Part shown: one piece after another, positions 1-9,117 of the stretch
Numbering within the stretch: the stretch's first letter is position 1
Layout of the letters: the number at the start of each line of letters is the position of its first letter
Source of the DNA: Candidatus Omnitrophota bacterium
GTDB taxonomy: Bacteria > Omnitrophota > Gorgyraeia > Gygaellales > Profunditerraquicolaceae
Assembly (NCBI GenBank): GCA_011620275.1
Contig: WOZK01000006.1
Location: 1-43,082, forward strand
Direction: 5' to 3'
DNA length: 43,082 nt
Position numbers and translations under genes: made by a program
Notes under the pieces: model-generated
What the model was told of the DNA's origin: nothing
The model's input: the letters and a program-made list of their open reading frames with translations, nothing else
Databases searched by the model: none

Positions 1-83
1 AATGACGATTTTAAAAATAATCGGGAAGAAAAATATTTTCTAACAAAGTACTGTCCTAATTGATTAAAGACAGGGGGAAGTGA

Positions 84-563
84 ATGAGAAAGAGTATAGT
101 AGGCGTCATAGGAGGACATTTTTGTTCCGGGGAGACTAACGAATTGGCTGAACGTCTTGGTGCGGCTCTCTCGGAGACTGCGGATACTATGGTTTGCGGA
201 GGGCTGGGAGGCGTGATGGAATCTGCCTGCCGCGGTTTCCGCAAGGAAGGGAAGTTGACCATCGGAATCATTCCCGGATATAACAAAGAGGACGCCAATC
301 ATTTTGTGGACGTCGTTATTCCCACCGGGATGGGATTGGCAAGAAATCTATTGGTGGTCAAAAGCGCCGATGTCGTCGTGGCGCTGCCCGGCAGATCGGG
401 CACTCTTTCGGAAATAGCGTATTGTCTGCAGTTTGATATTCCGGTAATCAGCCTGAATTCCTGGGATATTCCGGGCGTGATAAAGGCGGAAACTATCCCC
501 GAGGCCGTAGAGAAAGTCCGGGAGATACTGGAGAAGCAGAGTTCTTGTGAGCAGCTTCGGTAA
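84..563 (+). CDS. TIGR00725/LOG-like Rossmann nucleotide-binding protein
   Basis: Encodes 159 residues with the glycine-rich pattern of the SLOG/LOG superfamily (TIGR00725 branch). An N-terminal strand carries VIGG, followed by MVCGGLGGVMESA at about residues 36-48 and a later PGRSGTLSEIAYCLQ block at about 102-116, which matches the PGGxGTxxE nucleotide-binding motif. Known relatives bind or hydrolyse nucleotides; the substrate here cannot be read. The ATG at 84 has a purine-rich GGGGGAAG site just upstream. A terminator-like hairpin follows at 591-637, so this gene may be transcribed apart from the carB half. The family call is secure, the function is not. Confidence 0.8.
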   Translation: MRKSIVGVIGGHFCSGETNELAERLGAALSETADTMVCGGLGGVMESACRGFRKEGKLTIGIIPGYNKEDANHFVDVVIPTGMGLARNLLVVKSADVVVALPGRSGTLSEIAYCLQFDIPVISLNSWDIPGVIKAETIPEAVEKVREILEKQSSCEQLR

Positions 564-590
564 CCCCGGCCGGCAGTCGTTCCCGGGCCG

Positions 591-637
591 ATCCCGCCGC
601 AGGAAGCGAATAACTTGTAAGGGAAGCGGGATTTTTT
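591..637 (+). terminator. Possible Rho-independent terminator after the LOG-like gene
   Basis: ATCCCGC at 591-597 pairs with GCGGGAT at 626-632 and runs into six T residues (632-637). The loop of about 28 bases is long, so this may be a weak terminator or an attenuator in the leader of the carB half. It lies just before the AGGAGG site at 645-650. Confidence 0.4.
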
Positions 638-656
638 ATCACGCAGGAGGATATAA

Positions 657-2297
657 GTGCGAATCTCCAAAAAAGACGAAATAAACAGGACCGCCGCCGG
701 TCCGCGCAAAGAATCTTCCGGCAAAAGCGGAAAGGTCGTGATACTCGGCGGTGGGCCTAATCGCATAGGCCAGGGCATAGAGTTCGATTATTGCTGTTGT
801 CATGCGGCGTATGCCTTGAAAGAAGAAGGAATAGAGAGCGTGATGGTCAACTGTAACCCGGAGACGGTCTCTACGGATTATGATACTTCCGACAGACTGT
901 ATTTCGAGCCGATAACCGTGGAGGATGTGCTGAACATCGTGGATGCGGAAAAACCGATGGGGGTAATAGTGCAGTTCGGCGGACAGACGCCGCTGAATCT
1001 GGCTATCCCTTTGCGCATGGCCGGGGTAAACATTCTGGGCACCAGCGCCGAGAACATCGACGTCGCCGAGGATAGGAAACTTTTTAAGCAGATGCTGGAT
1101 AAACTCGGGCTTCTGCAGCCGGAAAACGGCACCGCTTTCGCTTTTCAAGAGGCAAGAGAGGTCGCCTCCCGGATAGGCTATCCGGTACTTGTCAGACCGT
1201 CCTACGTTCTCGGCGGCAGGGCTATGGAGATCGTTTACGACGAGAACAATCTGGAGAGATTTATCGCGGCCGCCGCCCAGGTCTCGGGTGAGCACCCCGT
1301 GCTGATAGATAAATTTATCGAGGACGCTATTGAAGTGGATGTGGATATGATAGGAGACGGACATGATTTCGTTATCGGCGGGATCATGGAGCATATAGAA
1401 GAAGCCGGCATACATTCCGGGGATTCGGCCATGGCCCTGCCTCCTTATACGTTGTCGGAAGATATCCTTGCCCGGATTCGGGAAGCCACCTGTAAAATGG
1501 GCAGGGAGTTGAACGTGAGAGGGTTGATGAACGTGCAGTTTGCCGAAAAAGACGAGAAGCTTTACGTGCTGGAAGTAAATCCTCGCGCCTCGCGCACGGT
1601 GCCTTTCGTCTCAAAGGTGATCGGCGCGCCCCTCGCGAAGCTGGCCACCAAAATAATGCTTGGCAGGAAGCTTAAAGATCTGGGGTTCACCCGGGAGATT
1701 GTTCCTTCGTACGTAGCGGTGAAGGAATCGGTTTTTCCTTTCAGCCGTTTCCCGGGAGTGGATATAATACTGGGTCCCGAGATGAAATCCACGGGAGAAG
1801 TAATGGGCATAGACTGCGATTTCGGCAGCGCCTATATTAAAAGCCAGATTGCCGCCGGGCAGAAGATTCCCCTGAAGGGCAACGTTTTTATCTCGGTCAG
1901 GGACAAGGATAAACGTTCCATAGTGATGATTGCCAAGCAGTTGCACGAGATAGGCTTCAACATTTTCGCCACCCAGGGGACCGCCGGGGCCCTGCAGCGG
2001 AATGGTATCCCGGCCACCACGCTGGCGAAGGTCGCCGAAGGCAGGCCGAACGTGCTGGACCTGATGAAGGACGGCAAGATACAGATGGTCATAAATACCC
2101 CGTCGGGACGGACTCCAAGGCAGGATGAGGTAAAAATACGGTCGCACGTGGTGCTGTATAACGTCCCTTACACCACGACTATCTCCGGGGCGCAGGCTAC
2201 GGTCAACGGTATCTCCGCTCTTTCGAAAAAGAGGTTATCTGTCAGGTCTTTGCAGGAATATCAGAAAAACGTCGGCGGGAGACGGAAGCATGCCTGA
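657..2297 (+). CDS. carB: Carbamoyl-phosphate synthase large subunit, C-terminal half only
   Basis: The 546-residue product matches only the second half of CarB (about 1,070 residues in one-chain forms). This half phosphorylates carbamate to carbamoyl phosphate for pyrimidines and arginine. It opens with [17 protein letters not shown] (about residues 30-46), then shows [36 protein letters not shown], the EVDVD metal-site stretch and [16 protein letters not shown]. The last ~140 residues are the MGS-like allosteric domain (ATQGTA, INTPSGR). The start is GTG at 657, six bases after a perfect AGGAGG (645-650), so this is a designed start and not a truncated one. The ATP-grasp half that makes carboxyphosphate is not upstream. 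Some archaea and thermophiles also split carB. The gene overlaps mutM by 8 bases. Confidence 0.92.
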   Translation: MRISKKDEINRTAAGPRKESSGKSGKVVILGGGPNRIGQGIEFDYCCCHAAYALKEEGIESVMVNCNPETVSTDYDTSDRLYFEPITVEDVLNIVDAEKPMGVIVQFGGQTPLNLAIPLRMAGVNILGTSAENIDVAEDRKLFKQMLDKLGLLQPENGTAFAFQEAREVASRIGYPVLVRPSYVLGGRAMEIVYDENNLERFIAAAAQVSGEHPVLIDKFIEDAIEVDVDMIGDGHDFVIGGIMEHIEEAGIHSGDSAMALPPYTLSEDILARIREATCKMGRELNVRGLMNVQFAEKDEKLYVLEVNPRASRTVPFVSKVIGAPLAKLATKIMLGRKLKDLGFTREIVPSYVAVKESVFPFSRFPGVDIILGPEMKSTGEVMGIDCDFGSAYIKSQIAAGQKIPLKGNVFISVRDKDKRSIVMIAKQLHEIGFNIFATQGTAGALQRNGIPATTLAKVAEGRPNVLDLMKDGKIQMVINTPSGRTPRQDEVKIRSHVVLYNVPYTTTISGAQATVNGISALSKKRLSVRSLQEYQKNVGGRRKHA

Positions 2298-3090
2298 ACT
2301 TCCTGAAGTGGAGACCGTGCGCAGGGAACTGGAAGAGCGCGTCAGCGGCAGGAAGATAGAAAAAATAAACGTGAACGCGCCCCGTCTGCTGCGCGGCATA
2401 TCCGAGAAATCCTTTATATCTCAGGTAACGGGGGCCTCCATTACCGGCGTAAAAAGAGCGGGCAAACTGCTTATTATAGAACTTTCCTGCGGTAAAGCGA
2501 TCACCGTGCATTTGAAAATGACCGGTCAGCTTGTCTATCCCGGCGACGGCAAAGCCAGCCGGGTCCGTTTCCTGCTGTCGGGAGGCGGACATCTCGATTT
2601 CAACGACCGGAGGCTTTTCGCCGAAATCGGGTTGACCGATGACTGGCGCAAAACCAGTTTCGTAGAATCTCTCGGCCCGGAGCCTTTCGACGTCTCTCCG
2701 GCCGTTTTTCACGCCATGCTTTCCGGGCGGAAGACGAAAATAAAACCGCTGCTTTTGGACCAGACGTTTATGGCGGGAATAGGAAATTTGTACGCGGCGG
2801 AGTCCTTATTCCGCGCCGGCATACACCCGGCCAGGGAAGCCCGTTCTTTGTCCGCTAAGGAATCCGGCCGACTGCTTATGGCCATCTCAAAAACATTGAA
2901 AGAGGCGATAAGGCATAAAGGGTCTTCTCTCGATCAGTATGTAAGGCCGTCGGGAGAGAAAGGGGATTTTGTTCGCTTTCATAAAGTTTACGGTAAAGAA
3001 GGGCGGGAGTGCGGGAAGTGCGGAGGCACTATAAAGAGGATTTCGTTGGGGGGAAGAGGCACGTATTTCTGCCCGCGCTGTCAAATCTAA
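2290..3090 (+). CDS. mutM: Formamidopyrimidine-DNA glycosylase (Fpg/MutM)
   Basis: A 266-residue bifunctional base-excision enzyme that removes 8-oxoguanine and formamidopyrimidines and cleaves the abasic site. It begins MPELPEVE, with the catalytic Pro2 and Glu3. It has the K57-type lysine in RAGKLLI, the H2TH block [18 protein letters not shown], and a C-terminal zinc finger (C-x2-C...C-x2-C) containing the conserved [18 protein letters not shown] replaces the more usual GNxYADE. Length is normal. It overlaps the carB half by 8 bases and is followed after 2 bases by the next gene, so all three are probably co-transcribed. Ten of its 17 isoleucines use ATA, in contrast to the genes that follow. 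Confidence 0.95.
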   Translation: MPELPEVETVRRELEERVSGRKIEKINVNAPRLLRGISEKSFISQVTGASITGVKRAGKLLIIELSCGKAITVHLKMTGQLVYPGDGKASRVRFLLSGGGHLDFNDRRLFAEIGLTDDWRKTSFVESLGPEPFDVSPAVFHAMLSGRKTKIKPLLLDQTFMAGIGNLYAAESLFRAGIHPAREARSLSAKESGRLLMAISKTLKEAIRHKGSSLDQYVRPSGEKGDFVRFHKVYGKEGRECGKCGGTIKRISLGGRGTYFCPRCQI

Positions 3091-3092
3091 TT

Positions 3093-3653
3093 ATGAAAAG
3101 ACGGATCAAACTCAACGTTGTGGTTATTCTCTTGTCCCTGGCAGTGCTTGTGTTTTTCCCTTATAAATTATTACGGATTTCTACGGGTTTTTTTGACAGC
3201 ATATTAGAGGTCGCGGGGATCGCCTTCATCCTTTTCGGCCAGTTGCTGCGTGTTTCTGCGCGCGGGCATAAGGCGCGCGTATCCGCTAACGGCCACAGCT
3301 TGGTCACTGACGGCCCGTACTCCATGGTGCGCAATCCGATGTACCTTGGTATTGTTCTCATTGGTTTTGGGGTGGTGATCTTTGCTTTCCATCTCTGGGT
3401 GTTTGTTGTGTTCGCTGTCTTTTTTTTGCTGCGCTATCTCCACCTGTTTATGATCGAAGAGGCGCATTTGAAAAAGATGTTCGGTGAAGAATATTCCGCG
3501 TATCTGAAAAGGGTCCCGCGGCTTGTTCCAAATCCGCGGTTTTTGTTCGCTAACGATATCTCTACCTATTTGCCGGTAAGATTTGCCTGGTTCCGCGGGG
3601 AATTGTTCAGCATTGCCGCGATCCTGGGAGCGATCTTGGTTGTCGAGGGGTAG
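3093..3653 (+). CDS. Isoprenylcysteine carboxyl methyltransferase-like membrane protein
   Basis: The 186-residue product is read from ATG 3093, two bases after the mutM stop; a longer frame from 3009 would run through the mutM zinc finger. It has hydrophobic segments at about residues 8-25, 30-50 and 85-115. It carries the ICMT/PEMT signature GPYSMVRNPMYLG followed by EEAHLKKMFGEEYSAYLKRVPRLVP, which forms the S-adenosylmethionine and substrate site in this integral membrane methyltransferase family. The substrate in bacteria is usually unknown. The protein ends at TAG (3651-3653) in a hydrophobic stretch (SIAAILGAILVVEG), and the same frame stays open for 41 more codons with another membrane helix (see 3666-3779). 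The annotated end may therefore be an internal nonsense codon. Confidence 0.75.
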   Translation: MKRRIKLNVVVILLSLAVLVFFPYKLLRISTGFFDSILEVAGIAFILFGQLLRVSARGHKARVSANGHSLVTDGPYSMVRNPMYLGIVLIGFGVVIFAFHLWVFVVFAVFFLLRYLHLFMIEEAHLKKMFGEEYSAYLKRVPRLVPNPRFLFANDISTYLPVRFAWFRGELFSIAAILGAILVVEG

Positions 3654-3665
3654 GAAAACTACGCC

Positions 3666-3779
3666 ATGGGCGGCTGGCCGCTTGTTTTTGCCGAATGCTG
3701 CCTTTTTGGGATGATCATTATTTTCTATTATCTTTTCATCTGGTTCCTTTCAAAATGCAATGAAGACGCGAGAGCATAA
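3666..3779 (+). CDS. Small one-helix membrane ORF, in frame after the methyltransferase stop
   Basis: From ATG 3666 a 37-residue frame encodes GGWPLVFAECC, then a strong membrane helix (about GMIIIFYYLFIWFL) and a short charged tail. It is in the same frame as the methyltransferase, only four codons past its TAG, and overlaps the pyrK start by 20 bases. No clear Shine-Dalgarno site precedes it. It could be a separate small membrane protein, or the C-terminal helix of the methyltransferase cut off by a nonsense mutation or sequencing error. I favour the latter but cannot prove it. Confidence 0.35.
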   Translation: MGGWPLVFAECCLFGMIIIFYYLFIWFLSKCNEDARA

Positions 3780-4557
3780 AGCCGAGATCCTGGCGCATAA
3801 ACGTATCGACGAACGGGTGCAGTTGATGACGCTCGCTTTTCCCGCGCCTTGTGCTGTTCCCGGACAGTTTGTGATGGTGAAAGCCGGGGTTGGCGGCGAT
3901 CCTCTCTTGCGCCGTCCGATCAGTATCCATCGCCGGACAAAAACCGGTATTGAGCTTCTTTATGAAGTGGTCGGACAAGGGACGGCGTTATTGGCGGCAT
4001 TGAGGCCCGGTGCGGAGGTAAGTATCATCGGTCCGCTGGGGAACGGATTTCCTTTGGTTGCGGCAAAAGGCCGCACACCGGTCTTGGTCGGCGGAGGGAT
4101 GGGAGCAGCGCCGCTCGTTTTTCTCGCCGAGCATCTTACCGCGGCTGCTTCGATAAAGCAGCCTGTCGCGCTTTTGGGCGCGCACACTAAAAAAGGCCTG
4201 CTTTGCGTAAAAGCATTCCGCACAGCCGGCTGCCGGGTGATCACGGCAACCGATGACGGCAGTTGCGGCCGCCGCGGATTTGTTTCCTGCCTGCTGAAGG
4301 AATTACTGGAAAGTACGGCAAGAGAAAACGCGGTGATTTACAGCTGCGGGCCGCGGCCCATGCTTAACAGTATCTATGAACTCGCCGATACTGCGGGAGT
4401 TGCGGCCTATGTTTCCCTGGAAGCGCATATGGCCTGCGGCATCGGCGCGTGCCTGGGCTGTACTGTTGCGACCACTGCGGGCAATAAACGTGTCTGTAAA
4501 GACGGGCCGGTGTTCGCCGCACAGGAAATACTCTGGGGGCAGGCAGATGAAAACTGA
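3760..4557 (+). CDS. pyrK: Dihydroorotate dehydrogenase electron transfer subunit
   Basis: The 265-residue FAD and [2Fe-2S] subunit of class 1B dihydroorotate dehydrogenase passes electrons from PyrD to NAD+. The FAD domain shows PGQFVMVK and RRPISIH; the NAD-binding part has GGGMGAAPLVFLAE and a CGPRPM motif. The C-terminal cluster is CGIGACLGC, with a fourth Cys about 15 residues later (VCKDGPVF). Length is typical. It overlaps pyrD by 11 bases, as expected for subunits made together. No obvious Shine-Dalgarno site precedes ATG 3760, so translation may be coupled to the upstream frame. Confidence 0.95.
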   Translation: MKTREHKAEILAHKRIDERVQLMTLAFPAPCAVPGQFVMVKAGVGGDPLLRRPISIHRRTKTGIELLYEVVGQGTALLAALRPGAEVSIIGPLGNGFPLVAAKGRTPVLVGGGMGAAPLVFLAEHLTAAASIKQPVALLGAHTKKGLLCVKAFRTAGCRVITATDDGSCGRRGFVSCLLKELLESTARENAVIYSCGPRPMLNSIYELADTAGVAAYVSLEAHMACGIGACLGCTVATTAGNKRVCKDGPVFAAQEILWGQADEN

Positions 4558-5494
4558 TCTGAGCGTCCGTATCGGCTCGCTGCATTTAAAGAATCCGGTA
4601 ATGGTCGCTTCCGGCACATTCGGCTATGCCGAAGAATTCAAGGATTTCCTCGACCTGCGCCAGCTTGGCGCGGTGGTGACCAAGACCGTCACGCTTAAAC
4701 CCCGTTCGGGTAACCCCAGCCCGCGCACCTGCGAAACGCCGTCGGGTATGCTCAATTCCATCGGTCTGGAAAACCCCGGGCTTGAGGTTTTTCTCAAAAC
4801 CAAGCTTCCTTTTGCCGCAAAACTCGGCATTCCGCTTATCGTCAGTATAGCTTCCGAGTCCGATCCGCAGGAGTTCGTTGAATTGGCTTGCAGGCTGGAG
4901 CGGGTGAAATCGGTTTCCGCCCTCGAACTGAATATTTCCTGCCCGAACGTCAAGCATGCCGGCGCAGCCACGGCCTTGATCTCCCAGGATCCCGCGGCAA
5001 CAAAAGCTGTTGTGCGTTCTGTGCGCAAGGTGAGCACAAAAACGATCATTACCAAGTTATCCCCCAATGTTACCGATATTGTTCCGATTGCCCAGGCAGC
5101 GCAGGCCGGCGGCAGTGACGCGATCGCCCTGATTAATACGCTTACCGGCATGTGTATCGATGTGCGCAGGCGTAGATCGCGGATCGCCATGCCGGTCGGG
5201 GGGTTAAGCGGCCCGGCGGTCAGGCCGGTCGCCGTGCGTATGGTCTGGGAGGTATACAGGAAAATTAAAATTCCCATTATCGGCATGGGTGGTATAATAG
5301 ATACATTCAGCGCTTTGGAATTCCTCATTGCCGGCGCTGCCGCCATCAGCGTGGGTACGGCGAATTTCGTTGACCCCGCTGTTTCCGGGCGGATCATCGC
5401 GGGATTAAAAGAATATGCACTTGAAAACAAGATCGCCAGTGTTCGATCATTGACCGGGAGTATCGTGAAGCCATGCGTCCAACCGAAAAAGTAA
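4547..5494 (+). CDS. pyrD: Dihydroorotate dehydrogenase catalytic subunit, class 1B
   Basis: The 315-residue FMN enzyme oxidises dihydroorotate to orotate in pyrimidine synthesis. The start is ATG 4547 (MKTDLSVRIGSLHLKNPV), chosen because homology begins there and GGGGGCAGG lies just upstream; a longer frame from 4376 reads through pyrK. Motifs seen are MVASGTFGYAEE, TKTVTLKPRSGNPSPR, NSIGLENPG, the catalytic-Cys block ELNISCPNVK (class 1 enzymes use Cys as base), and the FMN phosphate region IPIIGMGGI plus GAAAISVGTANF. It overlaps pyrF by 22 bases, giving a compact pyrK-pyrD-pyrF unit. Confidence 0.95.
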   Translation: MKTDLSVRIGSLHLKNPVMVASGTFGYAEEFKDFLDLRQLGAVVTKTVTLKPRSGNPSPRTCETPSGMLNSIGLENPGLEVFLKTKLPFAAKLGIPLIVSIASESDPQEFVELACRLERVKSVSALELNISCPNVKHAGAATALISQDPAATKAVVRSVRKVSTKTIITKLSPNVTDIVPIAQAAQAGGSDAIALINTLTGMCIDVRRRRSRIAMPVGGLSGPAVRPVAVRMVWEVYRKIKIPIIGMGGIIDTFSALEFLIAGAAAISVGTANFVDPAVSGRIIAGLKEYALENKIASVRSLTGSIVKPCVQPKK

Positions 5495-6189
5495 TCCTGG
5501 CTTTGGATGTTGATTCCCTGCCGAAAGCACAAAAGCTCATCAAGCAGCTCGGGAGCGCGATCGCGGTTTTTAAGATCGGCCCAGTGCTTTTTACCGCGGT
5601 TGGCCCGCAGGTGATCAAGCAGGTGCGTAAAGCGGGGAGCCGGGTTTTTCTCGACTTGAAATTCCATGATATCCCCAACACCGTGGCTGGCGCTGTACGT
5701 ATGGCAACCCGCCAGGGGGTTTTCATGCTTACCGTGCACACCTGCGGGGGCCGGGAAATGCTTGCTGCTGCCGCTGCGGCAGCAGCCGACGAAGCAAAGA
5801 AGATCAAAGGAAAAAGGCCGCTGGTGGTCGGAGTGACGGTTTTAACCAGCGATAAAGCCGGCGCAGATACCCGCAAAGAAGTCTTGATGCGGGCACTCCT
5901 GGCCCGGGATTGCGGGCTTGATGGCGTGGTTTGCTCAGTGCAGGAAGCCGCGGCAGTGCGTAAAATCTGCGGCAAAAGATTTATTATTGTTACTCCGGGT
6001 ATCCGGCTGGGCACAAGCCCGTCCCGGCGTAATATAGATTGGCGCCGGGGACAGAGTGTCGGGATTGATGATCAAAAACGCGTGGCTACCCTGCAGGCAG
6101 GTTTGGCTGCCGGAGCGGATTATCTGGTGGTCGGCAGGCCGATACTGGAAGCCCGGGATCCGCTGCAGGCGGTTCACAGTTTATTCTAG
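5473..6189 (+). CDS. pyrF: Orotidine 5'-phosphate decarboxylase
   Basis: The 238-residue TIM-barrel enzyme converts OMP to UMP, the last step of de novo UMP synthesis. It starts LALDVDS, has the catalytic DLKFHDIPNTV motif (the Asp-Lys-Asp network), the phosphate-binding TPGIRL and the C-terminal VVGRPIL with its Arg. Length is normal. It overlaps pyrD and ends 15 bases before the ATPase E gene, with no terminator between them. Pyrimidine and ATPase genes may therefore share a transcript. Confidence 0.95.
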   Translation: MRPTEKVILALDVDSLPKAQKLIKQLGSAIAVFKIGPVLFTAVGPQVIKQVRKAGSRVFLDLKFHDIPNTVAGAVRMATRQGVFMLTVHTCGGREMLAAAAAAAADEAKKIKGKRPLVVGVTVLTSDKAGADTRKEVLMRALLARDCGLDGVVCSVQEAAAVRKICGKRFIIVTPGIRLGTSPSRRNIDWRRGQSVGIDDQKRVATLQAGLAAGADYLVVGRPILEARDPLQAVHSLF

Positions 6190-6204
6190 GAAAGAGGTAT
6201 ACCT

Positions 6205-6810
6205 ATGGCAGAGACGATCAAAGAGCTCCTTGATAAGATCCACGAAGAAGGAATTCAGGCAGCGCAATCCCGGGCCGCCGCTATTGAATCTGAAGCGAAA
6301 CTCCAGGCGCAAGCGCTCATTCAGAAAGCGCAGGCCCAGGCAAAACAGATTATTGAGGAGGCGAAGCTGTCCGCCCAGAAACTTGAGCAGACGACCAAAG
6401 TCGGTTTGCAGCAGGCAGGACGCGATACCCTGCTTGAACTGCGCCGCCAGATCAACCGTATGTTGGATGCGTTGATCAAGCAGCAGGTAGCCGGCGCCCT
6501 GTCTCCTCAAGAGCTGGCGGGGATCATTGCCTCGCTGGCAAAGCAAGCGCCCGGACAGGATGTGATCGTCACGTTGAGCCCTCAGGATCAAGCACGGATC
6601 GAACAGGAATTCCTGGCGCAGCTTAAAGAGCAGGTGAAAAAAGGCATCGTGCTTAAAGCCTCCGACGATATTTCCGCCGGGCTGGTGATCAGTTTTGATG
6701 GCGGCAGGTCCCAGTTCGAGTTTACCGATCAAGCCCTGGTCGAGTATATCGGCGGATCGCTCAAGCCCAAACTATCCGCGATCCTTAACGAAGGGCAGGA
6801 CAGCAGGTAG
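6205..6810 (+). CDS. atpE: V/A-type ATPase subunit E (peripheral stalk)
   Basis: The 201-residue subunit E forms the peripheral stalk of the rotary ATPase. The first ~85 residues are a long Ala/Gln/Lys/Glu-rich helix (EEGIQAAQSRAAAIESEAK...), and the rest is the globular part that sits on the A3B3 head. AAAGAGGT precedes ATG 6205 at good spacing. It opens the order E-DUF2764-A-B-D-I-K, known from Chlamydiae, spirochaetes and Bacteroidetes. None of its 18 isoleucine codons is ATA, a marked difference from mutM upstream. Confidence 0.88.
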   Translation: MAETIKELLDKIHEEGIQAAQSRAAAIESEAKLQAQALIQKAQAQAKQIIEEAKLSAQKLEQTTKVGLQQAGRDTLLELRRQINRMLDALIKQQVAGALSPQELAGIIASLAKQAPGQDVIVTLSPQDQARIEQEFLAQLKEQVKKGIVLKASDDISAGLVISFDGGRSQFEFTDQALVEYIGGSLKPKLSAILNEGQDSR

Positions 6811-6812
6811 CG

Positions 6813-7343
6813 ATGGCCTCTTTTTATACCTATCTGATCGCCAGTTTGCCGGTGCTGCAATGGGGGGCCAAACCGCCGTTGAGCTATCAGCGTTTTCTCG
6901 AGCAGTGCACGGGATTGATCCCTGACGGCGACCTGGCATTGGTTGCGGGGCTTGACCTGGTAACGATTACAGAGCGGGAACAGCTTCAGCCGACGCTGGA
7001 CGCGCTACGCCGCTTTGAGACCGCTTTGCGCAATGAACTGGTCCGGTTACGGGCCGGGCGGAAGAAAGTCGAGCCGCAGCAATACCTGCGCGCAGAGCTC
7101 AGCGGTGCAAACGATCCTTCAGTGCACTCAAGCGCGCTGGCGGCTTTTCGCAGCCCGTCGCTGCTGGAAGCGGAAAAGATACTCGATAAGCAGCGCTGGG
7201 ATTTTGCCGATGAAGCCGCCGCCGGGCATTATTTCGATTTCGATCAGTTGATCGTTTTTGCCTATAAACTGTTGCTTATGCTGAAGTGGGATGTCGTTGG
7301 GCATGCCCAAGCCGAACCTGCGTTGGAATCGGCGCTCGCCTAA
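6813..7343 (+). CDS. DUF2764 protein of the bacterial V-type ATPase operon
   Basis: The 176-residue protein begins ASFYTYLIASLPVLQWGAKPPLS, the typical opening of DUF2764. This family is found almost only between subunits E and A in bacterial V/A-ATPase operons that lack recognisable subunits C, F and G. It starts two bases after the E stop. Its likely role is a stalk or connector subunit replacing one of the missing ones; that is inference from position, since no catalytic motif is seen. Confidence 0.8.
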   Translation: MASFYTYLIASLPVLQWGAKPPLSYQRFLEQCTGLIPDGDLALVAGLDLVTITEREQLQPTLDALRRFETALRNELVRLRAGRKKVEPQQYLRAELSGANDPSVHSSALAAFRSPSLLEAEKILDKQRWDFADEAAAGHYFDFDQLIVFAYKLLLMLKWDVVGHAQAEPALESALA

Positions 7344-7362
7344 GACAAATCAAGGAACGAAT

Positions 7363-9117
7363 ATGCATGAACAAAGAAGCGGGACAGTGGTCAAAATCAA
7401 CAGTAACATGGTGGTTGCCAGAGTCGAGGCACCGGTGGTGCAGAACGAAGTGGCCTTTATCGAGCACGCCGGTGAACGATTAAAAGCCGAAGTTATCCGC
7501 GTGCGCGCCTCGCTGGTGGAAATGCAGGTGTTTGAGGATACCCGCGGCCTGCGCCTTGGAGAAAAAGTTGTTTTTACCGACGAACTGCTCTCGGTTGAAC
7601 TGGGACCCGGTTTGCTCGGGCAGATATTTGACGGCTTGCAGAACCCTTTGCCGCAGCTGGCGGAAAAATTCGGGTTCTTCCTTAAGCGCGGCGAGTACCT
7701 CGAAGCTCTTCCTGACCAGGCGCAGTGGGAATTCGCCCCGCTGGCCAAGGCTGGGGATACCGTACGCGCCGGGAGCAAACTCGGGACGGTCCCCGAAAAG
7801 ATCTTCAAACATGCGATCATGGCCCCTTTTGACCTTTCCGGCACATGGGAAGTGGAACGGATCAGCCCGTTCGGCCGCTATGACCTGAAAACGCCGGTCG
7901 CGCGGTTGAAAAACGCCGAGGGCAAGCAGCGGGATGTTTTCCTGCAGCAATCCTGGCCGGTGAAGATCCCGATCAAAGCCTACGCGGAAAAATTGCGCCC
8001 TTCCAAGACTCTGGTGACCAAGATGCGCCTGATCGATTCGTTGTTTCCCGTCGCCCTGGGCGGCACCTATTGCATTCCCGGACCCTTTGGCGCCGGCAAA
8101 ACAGTATTGCAGCAATTGACCAGCCGCCATGCCGACGTAGATGTTGTGATTATCGCTGCCTGCGGTGAACGCGCCGGCGAGGTGGTGGAGACACTGAAGA
8201 CCTTTCCGACTCTCACTGATCCGCGTACCGGTAAACCCTTAAGCGATCGTACGGTCATTATTTGTAATACCAGTTCCATGCCGGTCGCTGCCCGTGAATC
8301 AAGCGTCTACACCGCAGTGACCATCGCCGAATATTACCGCCAAATGGGATTGAATGTGCTCCTCCTTGCTGATTCAACTTCGCGCTGGGCCCAGGCCATG
8401 CGCGAAATGTCCGGCCGTCTTGAAGAGATCCCCGGCGAAGAAGCCTTTCCGGCATACCTGGAATCGCGCATCGCTTCTTTCTACGAACGGGCCGGCCTGG
8501 TCAGGCTCAATGACGGATCAACCGGTTCGGTGACCATCGGCGGTACGGTCAGCCCTGCCGGCGGCAACTTCGAAGAGCCGGTGACCCAGGCGACGCTTAA
8601 GGTGGTCGGCGCATTCCACGGCCTTTCCCGCAGCCGTTCGGACGCGCGCAGGTATCCGGCTATCGACCCTTTGATCAGCTGGAGCAAATACCCGAGTTTC
8701 ATCTCTGCCGGGCAGAAAGAGCGCGGGCATCAGGTGTTGCGCAAAAGCAATGATGTCTCACAGATGATGAAGGTTATCGGCGAAGAAGGCACGTCGCTGG
8801 CGGATTATATCGACTATCTCAAGGGAGAGTTCTTCGACTCTGTCTATTTACAGCAGAACGCTTTTGATCCCGTCGATGAAGCGACCGGCCAGGAGCGCCA
8901 GGAGTACCTTTTCGCTTTTATCCACGAGATCCTCGATGCCGATCTGGCTTTCGGCGACAAACCCGAGGCATTGCAATTCTTCCAGAAACTCAGGCAGTTG
9001 TTCCGCAGCTGGAACTCCGCTGCCTGGAAATCGAAGGAGTTCGCCGCCCTGGAAGAAGAGATCGGCCTGCTTGTTGAGAAGAAACGCGGCCCGGAGAAAG
9101 AGAAAGCCCATGCATAA
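7363..9117 (+). CDS. atpA: V/A-type ATPase catalytic subunit A
   Basis: The 584-residue catalytic subunit is read from ATG 7363 after AAGGAACG; the upstream extension from 7291 reads through DUF2764. It contains the N-terminal barrel, the bulge (non-homologous) region typical of A subunits (residues ~110-190), the P-loop GPFGAGKT with Lys246, [10 protein letters not shown] and [28 protein letters not shown]. The C-terminal helical domain is intact. It hydrolyses or makes ATP in the A3B3 head. It overlaps subunit B by 8 bases. Confidence 0.96.
   Translation: MHEQRSGTVVKINSNMVVARVEAPVVQNEVAFIEHAGERLKAEVIRVRASLVEMQVFEDTRGLRLGEKVVFTDELLSVELGPGLLGQIFDGLQNPLPQLAEKFGFFLKRGEYLEALPDQAQWEFAPLAKAGDTVRAGSKLGTVPEKIFKHAIMAPFDLSGTWEVERISPFGRYDLKTPVARLKNAEGKQRDVFLQQSWPVKIPIKAYAEKLRPSKTLVTKMRLIDSLFPVALGGTYCIPGPFGAGKTVLQQLTSRHADVDVVIIAACGERAGEVVETLKTFPTLTDPRTGKPLSDRTVIICNTSSMPVAARESSVYTAVTIAEYYRQMGLNVLLLADSTSRWAQAMREMSGRLEEIPGEEAFPAYLESRIASFYERAGLVRLNDGSTGSVTIGGTVSPAGGNFEEPVTQATLKVVGAFHGLSRSRSDARRYPAIDPLISWSKYPSFISAGQKERGHQVLRKSNDVSQMMKVIGEEGTSLADYIDYLKGEFFDSVYLQQNAFDPVDEATGQERQEYLFAFIHEILDADLAFGDKPEALQFFQKLRQLFRSWNSAAWKSKEFAALEEEIGLLVEKKRGPEKEKAHA

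Noticed and set aside
3651-3653. TAG recoding (for example pyrrolysine) in the methyltransferase
   Set aside because: TAG ends other genes here (pyrF, ATPase subunit E) and no pyl gene is visible; a mutation, error or true stop is simpler.
4624-5739. A 371-residue open frame on the - strand over pyrD and the pyrF start
   Set aside because: The + strand frames encode PyrD and PyrF with clear motifs. The - frame shows no family pattern and arises from codon bias.
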